Positions 34,157 through 45,381 of a stretch of DNA of 64,000 bases are shown piece after piece. A model generated the notes under the pieces. That model worked only from the letters and a program-made list of their open reading frames with translations. It did no database searches and had not been told where the DNA came from. How positions within the stretch are numbered: the first letter of the stretch is position 1; every line of letters begins with the position of its first letter. The DNA comes from Phymorhynchus buccinoides (taxonomy: Eukaryota > Mollusca > Gastropoda > Neogastropoda > Raphitomidae). Position numbers and translations under genes: made by a program. The DNA lies in contig CM065683.1 of the NCBI GenBank assembly GCA_017654935.2, forward strand, positions 800,538 to 864,537, given 5' to 3'.

Positions 34157-37100
34157 TCTACTGTAAAGTGTTCTGCCATGTTGTTGTTATGTACTGTAAT
34201 GTGTTCTGCCATGTTGTTATGTACTGTAATGTGTTCTGCCATGTTGTTGTTATGTACTGTAATGTGTTCTGCCATGTTGTTATGTACTGTAATGTGTTCT
34301 GCCATGTTGTTATGTACTGTAATGTGTTCTGCCAGGTTGTTGTTATTATGTACTGTAATGTGTTATGCCATGTTGTTGTTATGTACTGTAATGTGTTCTG
34401 CCATGTTGTTGTTATGTACTGTAATGTGTTCTGCCATGTTGTTGTTGTTATGTACTGTAATGTGTTCTGCCAGGTTGTTGTTGTTATGTACTGTAATGTG
34501 TTCTGCCATGTTGTTGTTATGTACTGTAATGTGTTCTGCCATGTTGTTGTTGTTATGTACTGTAATGTGTTCTGCCATGTTGTTATTATGTACTGTAATG
34601 TGTTCTGCCAGGTTGTTGTTATTATGTACTGTAATGTGTTATGCCATGTTGTTGTTATGTACTGTAATGTGTTCTGCCATGTTGTTGTTGTTATGTACTG
34701 TAATGTGTTCTGCCATTTTGTTATTATGTACTGTAATGTGTTCTGCCAGGTTGTTGTTATTATGCACTGTAATGTGTTATGCCATGTTGTTATTATGTAC
34801 TGTAATGTGTTCTGCCATGTTGTTGTTGTTATGTACTGTAATGTGTTCTGCCATGTTGTTATTATGTACTGTAATGTGTTATGTCATGTTGTTATTATGT
34901 ACTGTAATGTGTTCTGCCATGTTGTTATTATGTAATGTAATGTGTTCTGCCATGTTGTTGTTATTATGTACTGTAATGTGTTCTGCCATGTTGTTGTTAT
35001 GTACTGTAATGTGTTCTGCCATGTTGTTGTTATTATGTACTGTAATGTGTTCTGCCATGTTGTTGTTATGTACTGTAATGTGTTCTGCCTTGTTGGTTGT
35101 TATGTACTGTAATGTGTTCTGCCATGTTGTTATTATGTACTGTAATGTGTTCTGCCATGTTGTTGTTGTTATGTACTGTAATGTGTTCTGCCATGTTGTT
35201 GTTATTATGTACTGTAATGTGTTCTGCCATGTTGTTGTTATTATGTGCTGTAATGTGTTCTGCCATGTTGTTATTATGTACTGTAATGTGTTCTGCCATG
35301 TTGTTATTATGTACTGTAATGTGTTCTGCCATGTTGTTGTTGTTATATACTGTAATGTGTTCTGCCATGTTGTTGTTATGTACTGTAATGTGTTCTGCCA
35401 TGTTGTTGTTATTATGTACTGTAATGTGTTCTGCCATGTTGTTATTATGTACTGTAATGTGTTCTGCCATGTTGTTATTATTATGTACTGTAATGTGTTC
35501 TGCCATGTTGTTGTTATTATGTACTGTAATGTGTTCTGCCATGTTGTTGTTATGTACTGTAATGTGTTCTGCCATGTTGTTGTTATTATGTACTGTAATG
35601 TGTTCTGTCATGTTGTTATTATGTACTGTAATGTGTTCTGCCATGTTGTTGTTATTATGTACTGTAATGTGTTCTGTCATGTTGTTATTATGTACTGTAA
35701 TGTGTTCTGCCATGTTGTCATTATGTACTGTAATGTGTTCTGCCATGTTGTTGTTATTATGTACTGTAATGTGTTCTGCCATGTTGTTGTTATTATGTAC
35801 TGTAATGTGTTCTGCCATGTTGTTGTTATGTACTGTAATGTGTTCTGCCATGTTGTTGTTGTTATGTACTGTAATGTGTTCTGCCATGTTGTTATTATGT
35901 ACTGTAATGTGTTCTGCCATGTTGTTGTTATGTACTGTAATGTGTTCTGCCATGTTGTTGTTATTATGTACTGTAATGTGTTCTGCCATGTTGTTGTTGT
36001 GTACTGTAATGTGTTCTGCCATGTTGTTGTTATGTACTGTAATGTGTTCTGCCATGTTGTTGTTATTATGTACTGTAATGTGTTCTGCCATGTTGTTATT
36101 ATGTACTGTAATGTGTTCTGCCATGTTGTTGTTGTTATGTACTGTAATGTGTTCTGCCATGTTGTTGTTATTATGTACTGTAATGTGTTCTGCCAGGTTG
36201 TTGTTGTGTACTGTAATGTGTTCTGCCATGTTGTTGTTATTATGTACTGTAATGTGTTCTGCCATGTTGTTATTATGTACTGTAATGTGTTCTGCCATGT
36301 TGTTATTATTATGTACTGTAATGTGTTCTGCCATGTTGTTGTTGTTATGTACTGTAATGTGTTCTGCCATGTTGTTGTTGTTATGTACTGTAATGTGTTC
36401 TGCCATGTTGTTGTTATTATGTACTGTAATGTGTTCTGCCATGTTGTTGTTGTTATGTACTGTAATGTGTTCTGCCATGTTGTTGTTATTATGTACTGTA
36501 ATGTGTTCTGCCATGTTGTTATTATGTACTGTGATGTGTTCTGCCATGTTGTTATTATTATGTACTGTAATGTGTTCTGCCATGTTGTTGTTGTTATGTA
36601 CTGTAATGTGTTCTGCCATGTTGTTGTTATTATGTACTGTAATGTGTTCTGCCATGTTGTTGTTGTTATGTACTGTAATGTGTTCTGCCATGTTGTTGTT
36701 GTTATGTACTGTAATGTGTTCTGCCATGTTGTTGTTATTATGTACTGTAATGTGTTCTGCCATGTTGTTATTATGTACTGTAATGTGTTCTGCCATGTTG
36801 TTGTTATTATGTGCTGTAATGTGTTCTGCCATGTTGTTGTTGTTATGTACTCTAATGTGTTCTGCCATGTTGTTGTTGTTGTGTACTGTAATGTGTTCTG
36901 CCATGTTGTTGTTGTTATGTACTGTAATGTGTTATGCCATGTTGTTGTTATTATGTACTGTAATGTGTTCTGCCATGTTGTTGTTATTATGTACTGTAAT
37001 GTGTTCTGCCATGTTGTTATTATGTACTGTAATGTGTTCTGCCATGTTGTTGTTGTTATGTACTGTAATGTGTTCTGCCATGTTGTTGTTATTATGTACT

Positions 37101-37790
37101 GTAATGTGTTCTGCCATGTTGTTATTATGTACTGTAATGTGTTCTGCCATGTTGTCATTATGTACTGTAATGTGTTCTGCCATGTTGTTGTTATTATGTA
37201 CTGTGATGTGTTCTGCCATGTTGTTGTTATTATGTACTGTAATGTGTTCTGCCATGTTGTTGTTATGTACTGTAATGTGTTCTGCCATGTTGTTGTTGTT
37301 ATGTACTGTAATGTGTTCTGCCATGTTGTTGTTATTATGTACTGTAATGTGTTCTGCCATGTTGTTGTTATGTACTGTAATGTGTTCTGCCAGGTTGTTG
37401 TTATTATGTACTGTAATGTGTTCTGCCATGTTGTTGTTATGTACTGTAATGTGTTCTGCCATGTTGTTATGTACTGTAATGTGTTCTGCCATGTTGTTGT
37501 TATGTACTGTAATGTGTTCTGCCATGTTGTTATTATGTACTGTAATGTGTTCTGCCAGGTTGTTGTTATTATGTACTGTAATGTGTTCTGCCATGTTGTT
37601 ATTATGTGCTGTAATGTGTTCTGCCAGGTTGTTGTTATGTACTGTAATGTGTTCTGCCATGTTGTTGTTATTATTTACTGTAATGTGTTCTGTCTTGTTG
37701 TTATGTACTGTAATGTGTTCTGCCATGTTGTTATGTACTGTAGTGTGTTCTGCCATGTTGTTGTTACTATTTAGTGGAATGCTTTGGCGT
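34157..37790. repeat. GT-rich minisatellite, 30+3n bp unit (array 2)
   Basis: Same unit as array 1, about 105 copies, with point variants (TGCTG, TGTGATG, TGTCATT) and the same CCAGG/CCATG alternatives. The first unit starts CTACTGTAAAGTG right after the element's 25-bp repeat; the last decays at TTTAGTGGAATG. All predicted proteins here are repeat artefacts. Confidence 0.97.
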
Positions 37791-37950
37791 TGTTATTAAC
37801 AGTTTATCATTATTCATTGTATATCTCATGATTATTCTCTCCACAGATAGCGAGTTATCAACGTGTTATCATTATTCATTGTTTATTATTTATCGTTATC
37901 ATTATTCATTGTTTATTATTTATTGTTATCATTATTCATTGTTTATCGTC
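37791..37950. repeat. Short TTATCATTATTCATTG tandem repeat
   Basis: About four copies of a ~30-bp unit TTATCATTATTCATTGTTTA plus TTATTTATCG, one interrupted by CTCTCCACAGATAGCG. The segment is AT-rich intron-like DNA before the exon at 37972. Confidence 0.75.
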
Positions 37951-37971
37951 CATGACTGATGTATCTCGCAG

Positions 37972-38071
37972 CTCGGCCGACTCAAGAGCTGACCCACACC
38001 TTTGACCCCTCGGCAGACGACAAGATTCTGACCTTGACCTCTGTGAAGAACCTGGCCTCTAACCTCTCCAG
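37972..38071 (+). CDS. Internal exon of an unidentified host gene (100 nt)
   Basis: It is bounded by TATCTCGCAG and AGGTGACC, standard AG and GT splice borders. It reads 2 nt, 32 codons with no stop, then 2 nt. The peptide begins RPTQELTHTFDPSADDKI and ends VKNLASNLS. Its outgoing phase (2 nt of a codon) matches the exon at 44130-44210, which starts with 1 nt, so the two probably belong to the same + strand gene. Codon use is C/G-rich at third positions, unlike the surrounding repeats. I do not recognise the protein. The intron that follows is the poly-C minisatellite plus most of copy B. Confidence 0.55.
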
Positions 38072-38085
38072 GTGACCTCTGCTTT

Positions 38086-39023
38086 CTGACCCCCTCCCCC
38101 TGCCCCCCTCTATCCCAGTCATGCTCAGGAGGTGACAATGTGTCTTTTGTTCCCTTTCTTCTTCTTTTTCTCTTATCTTTGTTTCTCTCTTTCTGACCCC
38201 CCCGCCCTCCCGCCCCCCTCTATCCCAGTCATGTCAGGAGGTGACAATGTGTCTTTTGTTCCCTTTCTTCTTCTTCTTTTCTCTTATCTTTGTTTCTCTC
38301 TTTCTCTCTTTCTGACCCCCCCCCCCCCCCCCCCCCCCTCTATCCCAGTCATCCTCAGGAGGTGACAATGTGTCTTTTGTCCCCTTTCTTCTTCTTCTTT
38401 TTCTCTTATCTTTGTTTCTCTCTTTCTGCCCCCCCCCCCCCCCCCCCCTCTATCCCAGTCATCCTCAGGAGGTGACAATGTGTCTTTTGTCCCCTTTCTT
38501 CTTCTTCTTTTCTCTTATCTTTGTTTCTCTCTTTCTGCCCCCCCCCCCCCCCCCCCCCCCTCTATCCCAGTCATCCTCAGGAGGTGACAATGTGTTCCCT
38601 TTCTTTTGTTCCATCTTTGTCTTTCTTCTTCTTTTCTCTTATCTTTGTTTCTCTCTTTCTCTCTTTCTGACCCCCCCCCCCCCCCCCCCCCCCTCTATCC
38701 CAGTCATCCTCAGGAGGTGACAATGTGTCTTTTGTCCCCTTTCTTCTTCTTCTTTTCTCTTATCTTTGTTTCTCTCTCTTTCTGCCCCCCCCCCCCCCCC
38801 CCCGCCCCCCTCTATCCCAGTCATCCTCAGGAGGTGACAATGTGTCTTTTGTTCCCTTTCTTCTTCTTCTTTTCTCTTATCTTTGTTTCTCTCTTTCTCC
38901 TGTCTGACCCCTTCTCCCCCCCCCCCCCCCCCCCTCTATCCCAGTCATCCTCAGGAGGTGACAATGTGTCTTTTGTTCCCTTTCTTCTTCTTCTTTTCTC
39001 TTATCTTTGTTTCTCTCTTTCTC
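38086..39023. repeat. Poly-C minisatellite (~110-120 bp unit)
   Basis: About eight units, each with TTTCTGACCCC, a C-run of up to about 20, TCTATCCCAGTCATCCTCAG, GAGGTGACAATGTGTC and a CT-rich tail. The first unit starts just after the splice donor of the preceding exon. The C-run grows from a mixed CCCCCTCCCCCTGCCCC in the first unit to nearly pure C in later ones. Frames rich in proline or FFFFF here are artefacts. Confidence 0.93.
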
Positions 39024-39114
39024 CATTCTTTTTCCTTTGTTTTGTATTCTAAGTCAGACCTTTTTTTTATCAACTGCTTTCCATTTCCATTGTAAATGAC
39101 AGCCTTTCTTTAGC
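39024..39114. other. Short unique spacer before copy B
   Basis: T-rich non-coding sequence ending TTTCTTTAGC. Copy A has minisatellite in this place, so this is the left breakpoint of the shared block. Confidence 0.6.
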
Positions 39115-39417
39115 AGTCCACCCCTTCAGCATTTCTTTGTCCACGTCCCTCTGTCTTTCTCTGTCTGTTTGTCTGTGTGTCTGTCCCTTAAAACTCATTC
39201 GACCCCATTTACAAGTATACTCGTAAATTCATGCCAACTATATCTTTCAGTTTACGAGTTAACTGGTAATACAAACCCATCTTCAAATGAAGCATCTAGC
39301 CTGGTTCTCATCCTCAAATTGTTCACTTTGGTAGCTTTAGCCTGTTTACATACTTCCTTTCTGGTCATGTATAGATTTATCCATTTTGGAGCAAATGTAT
39401 CATATTTTTACCGATTT

Positions 39418-40061
39418 TGTCGATGATGGGTTGATGTATATTACGTCTGAGTAATGAAATGGCTAGTTGTGTATTTGGATTGACTTGACCCATTCGCCGC
39501 CAGCCATTTTGTCGATGATGGGTTGATGTATATTACGTCTGAGTAATGAAATGGCTAGTTGTGTATTTGGATTGACTTGACCCATTCGCCGCCAGCCATT
39601 TTGTCGATGATGGGTTGATGTATATTACGTCTGAGTAATGAAATGGCTAGTTGTGTATTTGGATTGACTTGACCCATTCGCCGCCAGCCATTTTGTCGAT
39701 GATGGGTTGATGTATATTACGTCTGAGTAATGAAATGGCTAGTTGTGTATTTGGATTGACTTGACCCATTCGCCGCCAGCCATTTTGTCGATGATGGGTT
39801 GATGTATATTACGTCTGAGTAATGAAATGGCTAGTTGTGTATTTGGATTGACTTGACCCATTCGCCGCCAGCCATTTTGTCGATGATGGGTTGATGTATA
39901 TTACGTCTGAGTAATGAAATGGCTAGTTGTGTATTTGGATTGACTTGACCCATTCGCCGCCAGCCATTTTGTCGATGATGGGTTGATGTATATTACGTCT
40001 GAGTAATGAAATGGCTAGTTGTGTATTTGGATTGACTTGACCCATTCGCCGCCAGCCATTT
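39418..40061. repeat. 92-bp tandem repeat, seven copies
   Basis: GTCGATGATGGGTTGATG recurs at 39418, 39510, 39602, 39694, 39786, 39878 and 39970, exactly 92 bp apart. As far as I can read, the copies are identical. Each ends CATTCGCCGCCAGCCATTTT. Copy A has only one (15786-15877), so this is a recent expansion or an assembly artefact. Confidence 0.95.
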
Positions 40062-40337
40062 TTCAGCCAGAATATACTATTAAACTTAATTGAGTAGAGA
40101 AAAAAAAGTTATCTGCAATGTTGGGAAATTCCTCTGTGACATGTATAACATTAGGCCTTTACCTCCCAACATTAAGAAAACAGGTTCTTTGGATAACAGG
40201 CCCTGATTTGATGCCTTTTAGTGATATGGGTGTTAAACCATTGTGGTGCATAAATGCGACATTGGCGGTGAAAGAGTTAAGACTATTATAATAACAAAAA
40301 TAGCGAAATTGTATCGAGTTTTAGCAAATGATGGTGA
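40062..40337. other. Unique segment before the 45-bp array, copy B
   Basis: Non-coding sequence matching 15878-16165 with a few indels. No gene is visible. Confidence 0.7.
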
Positions 40338-41989
40338 AGTAGAAAGCTCTACTTTCGATCATTACTGTCTATTGTGTCTAAAAGTAGAAAGCTCTACTTT
40401 CGATCATTACTGTCTATTGTGTCTAAAAGTAGAAAGCTCTACTTTCATTACTGTCTATTGTGTCTAAAAGTTATTAGCTCTACTTTCGATCATTACTGTC
40501 TATTGTGTCTAAAAGTTATTAGCTCTACTTTCATTACTGTCTATTGTGTCTAAAAGTTATTAGCTCTACTTTCATTACTGTCTATTGTGTCTAAAAGTTA
40601 TTAGCTCTACTTTCGATCATTACTGTCTATTGTGTCTAAAAGTTATTAGCTCTACTTTCGATCATTACTGTCTATTGTGTCTAAAAGTTATTAGCTCTAC
40701 TTTCATTACTGTCTATTGTGTCTAAAAGTTATTAGCTCTACTTTCGATCATTACTGTCTATTGTGTCTAAAAGTTATTAGCTCTACTTTCGATCATTACT
40801 GTCTATTGTGTCTAAAAGTTATTAGCTCTACTTTCGATCATTACTGTCTATTGTGTCTAAAAGTTATTAGCTCTACTTTCGATCATTACTGTCTATTGTG
40901 TCTAAAAGTTATTAGCTCTACTTTCGATCATTACTGTCTATTGTGTCTAAAAGTTATTAGCTCTACTTTCGATCATTACTGTCTATTGTGTCTAAAAGTT
41001 ATTAGCTCTACTTTCATTACTGTCTATTGTGTCTAAAAGTTATTAGCTCTACTTTCGATCATTACTGTCTATTGTGTCTAAAAGTTATTAGCTCTACTTT
41101 CGATCATTACTGTTTATTGTGTCTAAAAGTTATTAGCTCTACTTTCGATCATTACTGTCTATTGTGTCTAAAAGTTATTAGCTCTACTTTCGATCATTAC
41201 TGTCTATTGTGTCTAAAAGTTATTAGCTCTACTTTCGATCATTACTGTTTATTGTGTCTAAAAGTTATTAGCTCTACTTTCGATCATTACTGTCTATTGT
41301 GTCTAAAAGTTATTAGCTCTACTTTCGATCATTACTGTTTATTGTGTCTAAAAGTTATTAGCTCTACTTTCGATCATTACTGTTTATTGTGTCTAAAAGT
41401 TATTAGCTCTACTTTCGATCATTACTGTCTATTGTGTCTAAAAGTTATTAGCTCTACTTTCGATCATTACTGTTTATTGTGTCTAAAAGTTATTAGCTCT
41501 ACTTTCGATCATTACTGTCTATTGTGTCTAAAAGTTATTAGCTCTACTTTCGATCATTACTGTCTATTGTGTCTAAAAGTTATTAGCTCTACTTTCGATC
41601 ATTACTGTCTATTGTGTCTAAAAGTTATTAGCTCTACTTTCGATCATTACTGTTTATTGTGTCTAAAAGTTATTAGCTCTACTTTCGATCATTACTGTTT
41701 ATTGTGTCTAAAAGTTATTAGCTCTACTTTCGATCATTACTGTCTATTGTGTCTAAAAGTTATTAGCTCTACTTTCGATCATTACTGTTTATTGTGTCTA
41801 AAAGTTATTAGCTCTACTTTCGATCATTACTGTTTATTGTGTCTAAAAGTTATTAGCTCTACTTTCGATCATTACTGTCTATTGTGTCTAAAAGTTATTA
41901 GCTCTACTTTCGATCATTACTGTTTATTGTGTCTAAAAGTTATTAGCTCTACTTTCGATCATTACTGTTTATTGTGTCTAAAAGTTATT
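40338..41989. repeat. 45-bp minisatellite, copy B
   Basis: About 36 units of the same 45-bp sequence as copy A. In the first 700 bp several units read CTACTTTCATTACTG rather than CTACTTTCGATCATTACTG, a 4-bp loss that shifts the frame. This argues against the array being coding. Confidence 0.95.
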
Positions 41990-42105
41990 TATAGAACTAC
42001 AAGCCACATTTCAAATTTGATGGATCTTTCTAATCTTTTAAAACATGCATTTGACAATGACACTTTGAAATTGTTAAGTAATAGGATTAATTATTTGGAA
42101 GTATA

Positions 42106-42224
42106 TCCCTGTCCCTGTCTATCTATCTGTCTGTCTGTCTGTCCATCTGTCTGTCTGTCTGTCTGTCCCTCTCCCATTTCTTTGTCCATATCCCTGTCTG
42201 TCTATCTTTCTGTCTGTCTGTCCA

Positions 42225-42255
<31 letters not shown>

Positions 42256-42380
42256 CCCTCTCCCATTTCTTTGTCCATATCCCTGTCTATCTGTCTATCT
42301 TTCTGTCTGTCTGTCTGTCTGTCCCTCTCCCATGGCTTTGTCCATGTCTATCTTTCTGCCTGTCTGTCTGTCTGTCTGCC
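42106..42380. repeat. CTGT/TCTG-rich microsatellite tract, copy B
   Basis: (TCTG)n runs with the CCCATTTCTTTGTCCATATC phrase, as in copy A at 18441-18745. Confidence 0.9.
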
Positions 42381-42473
42381 TGTTGTTTGTTGTTTATTTA
42401 CTTCTTACTGATTATTTGCATGTTTCTTGAAGATTGTTGTTTATTTACTTCTTACTGATTATTTGCATAGAGG

Positions 42474-44129
42474 TTAATTTCTTACTGGTGGTCTGTTCCA
42501 TGGCATGGAGAGGTTAATTTCTTACTGGTGGTCTGTTCCAGGGAGGTTCATTTCTTACTGGTGGTCTGTTCCATGGCATGGAGAGGTTAATTTCTTACTG
42601 GTGGTCTGTTCCAGGGAGGTTAATTTCTTACTGGTGGTCTGTTCCATGGAGGTTAATTTCTTACTGGTGGTCTGTTCCATGGAGGTTCATTTCTTACTGG
42701 TGGTCTGTTCCATGGAGGTTAATTTCTTACTGGTGGTCTGTTCCATGGCATGGAGAGGTTAATTTCTTACTGGTGGTCTGTTCCAGGGAGGTTCATTTCT
42801 TACTGGTGGTCTGTTCCATGGCATGGAGAGGTTCATTTCTTACTGGTGGTCTGTTCCAGGGAGGTTAATTTCTTACTGGTGGTCTGTTCCATGGCATGGA
42901 GAGGTTCATTTCTTACTGGTGGTCTGTTCCAGGGAGGTTCATTTCTTACTGGTGGTCTGTTCCATGGCATGGAGAGGTTCATTTCTTACTGGTGGTCTGT
43001 TCCAGGGTGGTTCATTTCTTACTGGTGGTCTGTTCCATGGCATGGAGAGGTTCATTTCTTACTGGTGGTCTGTTCCATGGCATGGAGGGGTTCATTTCTT
43101 ACTGGTGGTCTGTTCCATGGCATGGAGGTTAATTTCTTACTGGTGGTCTGTTCCATGGGAGGTTAATTTCTTACTGGTGGTCTGTTCCATGGAGGTTCAT
43201 TTCTTACTGGTGGTCTGTTCCATGGCATGGAGAGGTTAATTTCTTACTGGTGGTCTGTTCCAGGGAGGTTCATTTCTTACTGGTGGTCTGTTCCATGGCA
43301 TGGAGAGGTTCATTTCTTACTGGTGGTCTGTTCCATGGCATGGAGGGGTTCATTTCTTACTGGTGGTCTGTTCCATGGCATGGAGAGGTTCATTTCTTAC
43401 TGGTGGTCTGTTCCAGGGAGGTTAATTTCTTACTGGTGGTCTGTTCCATGGCATGGAGAGGTTAATTTCTTACTGGTGGTCTGTTCCATGGAGGTTAATT
43501 TCTTACTGGTGGTCTGTTCCATGGCATGGAGAGGTTCATTTCTTACTGGTGGTCTGTTCCATGGAGGTTCATTTCTTACTGGTGGTCTGTTCCATGGCAT
43601 GGAGGGGTTCATTTCTTACTGGTGGTCTGTTCCATGGCATGGAGAGGTTCATTTCTTACTGGTGGTCTGTTCCATGGCATGGAGAGGTTCATTTCTTACT
43701 GGTGGTCTGTTCCAGGGAAGTTAATTTCTTACTGGTGGTCTGTTCCATGGAGGTTCATTTCTTACTGGTGGTCTGTTCCAGGGAGGTTCATTTCTTACTG
43801 GTGGTCTGTTCCATGGCATGGAGAGGTTCATTTCTTACTGGTGGTCTGTTCCAGGGAAGTTCATTTCTTACTGGTGGTCTGTTCCATGGGAGGTTAATTT
43901 CTTACTGGTGGTCTGTTCCATGGAGGTTAATTTCTTACTGGTGGTCTGTTCCATGGGAGGTTAATTTCTTACTGGTGGTCTGTTCCATGGAGGTTCATTT
44001 CTTACTGGTGGTCTGTTCCCATGGAGAGGTTCATTTCTTACTGGTGGTCTGTTCCATGGCATGGGAGGTTCATTTCTTACTGGTGGTCTGTTCCAGGGAG
44101 GTTCATTTCTTACTGGTGGTCTGTTCCAG
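42474..44129. repeat. 33/40-bp minisatellite containing 3' splice-site-like units, copy B
   Basis: About 45 units. Many end TCTGTTCCAGGGAGG or TCTGTTCCAGGGAAG, and the last one ends TCTGTTCCAG exactly at the start of the exon at 44130. The other units have CCATGG in place of CCAGGG, which removes the AG. Confidence 0.95.
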
Positions 44130-44210
44130 GGCGGCCAAGCATCGAGAGGTTCGACAGAACGAGTCATATGAGGAGGACTATGGGGATGAGGAGGAGGAGG
44201 ATGGAGGATG
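44130..44210 (+). CDS. Acidic internal exon of an unidentified host gene (81 nt)
   Basis: It follows CTGTTCCAG and is followed by GTGAGTGACC, a strong 5' splice site. It reads 1 nt, 26 codons, 2 nt, with no stop. The peptide goes from AAKHREVRQNE into a run of acidic residues, YEEDYGDEEEEDGG. Length 81 means it can be skipped without shifting the frame. The incoming phase fits the exon at 37972-38071. Such acidic linkers are common and do not identify a protein; I do not recognise the gene. Copy A's version has 80 nt and a shifted frame. Confidence 0.6.
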
Positions 44211-44345
44211 GTGAGTGACCTCCCCTGTCTCCATGGGGACCAGGAGGATTATGGGGATGATGAGGAGGATGGTGAGTGACCTCCCCTGTCACCATGGGGA
44301 CCAGGAGGATTATGGGGATGATGAGGAGGATGGTGAGTGACCTCC
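44204..44345 (+). repeat. Three tandem 5' splice-site-like units (61 bp), copy B
   Basis: GTGAGT at 44211, 44272 and 44333, each 61 bp apart. The second and third are preceded by ACCAGGAGGATTATGGGG and ATGATGAGGAGGATG, near copies of the exon end. The 28-nt pieces between AG and GT are not a multiple of three after a phase-2 donor, so they would not extend the acidic frame if spliced in. Confidence 0.8.
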
Positions 44346-44509
44346 CCTGTCTCCATGGTGACCACAGAGATCCCAACGCCTGTACAAAGAGGAGGAAGAG
44401 GGGGGGGGGGGGGGGTCTGTATAACTGAACTGATGCTGTGTTGATTTTCTGTAATGACTTGTCTTGACATGCATATTTTATCAGATGACTAGACATTAAA
44501 ATCTGTGTC

Positions 44510-45005
44510 CAGTAATAATGTATCCAGCAGAAATGAAATGGTGATGATGATGATGATGATGATGATGTCCATTGATAATGTATCCAGCAGAAATGAAGTG
44601 GTGATCATGATGATGATGATGATGATGTCCATTGATAATATATCCAGCAGAAATGAAGTGGTGATCATGATGATTATGATGGTGATGATGATCATGTCCA
44701 TTGATAATGTATCCAACAGAAATGAAGTGATGATGATGATGATGATGATGATGATGTCCAATGATAATGTATCCAGCAGAAATGAAGTGGTGATTATGGT
44801 GATGATGATGTCCATTGATAATGTATCCAGCAGAAATGAAGTGATGATGATGATGTCCACTGATAATGTATCCAGCAGAAATGAAGTGATGATGATGATG
44901 ATGATGATGATGATGTCCACTGATAATGTATCCAGCAGAAATGAAGTGATGATGATGATGATGATGATGATGTCCACTGATAATGTATCCAGCAGAAATG
45001 AAGTG
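44510..45005. repeat. GAT-rich tandem repeat, copy B
   Basis: About ten units of TGATAATGTATCCAGCAGAA plus ATGAAGTG and variable (ATG)n. Predicted polypeptides rich in I, H or M are artefacts. Confidence 0.92.
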
Positions 45006-45054
45006 AAAGGCAAGCATGTTTAGAAGTGAGATCCCATCCAAAACAATGACATGA

Positions 45055-45360
45055 ACAAAACAGATCAAGGACACACAGAAACAATGACATGAATAGCAAC
45101 AGATCAAGGACACACAGATCAAGGACACACAGATAAAGGACACATAGAAACAATGACATGAATAGCAACAGATCAAGGACACACAGATCAAGGACACATA
45201 GAAACAATGACATGAATAGCAACAGATCAAGGACACACAGATCAAGGACACATAGAAACAATGACATGAATAGCAACAGATCAAGGACACACAGATAAAG
45301 GACACACAGATCAAGGACACACAGATCAAGGACACACAGATCAAGGACACACAGAAACAA
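45055..45360. repeat. GATCAAGGACACACA tandem repeat, copy B
   Basis: Short repeats as in copy A (20920-21240), with blocks of AAACAATGACATGAATAGCA between them. Confidence 0.92.
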
Positions 45361-45381
45361 AAGGCAAGAATGAAGAAAAAA

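Noticed and set aside
38132..39095. Proline-rich ORFs with FFFF segments
   Set aside because: Translation of the poly-C/CT minisatellite; frames change from unit to unit with C-run length.
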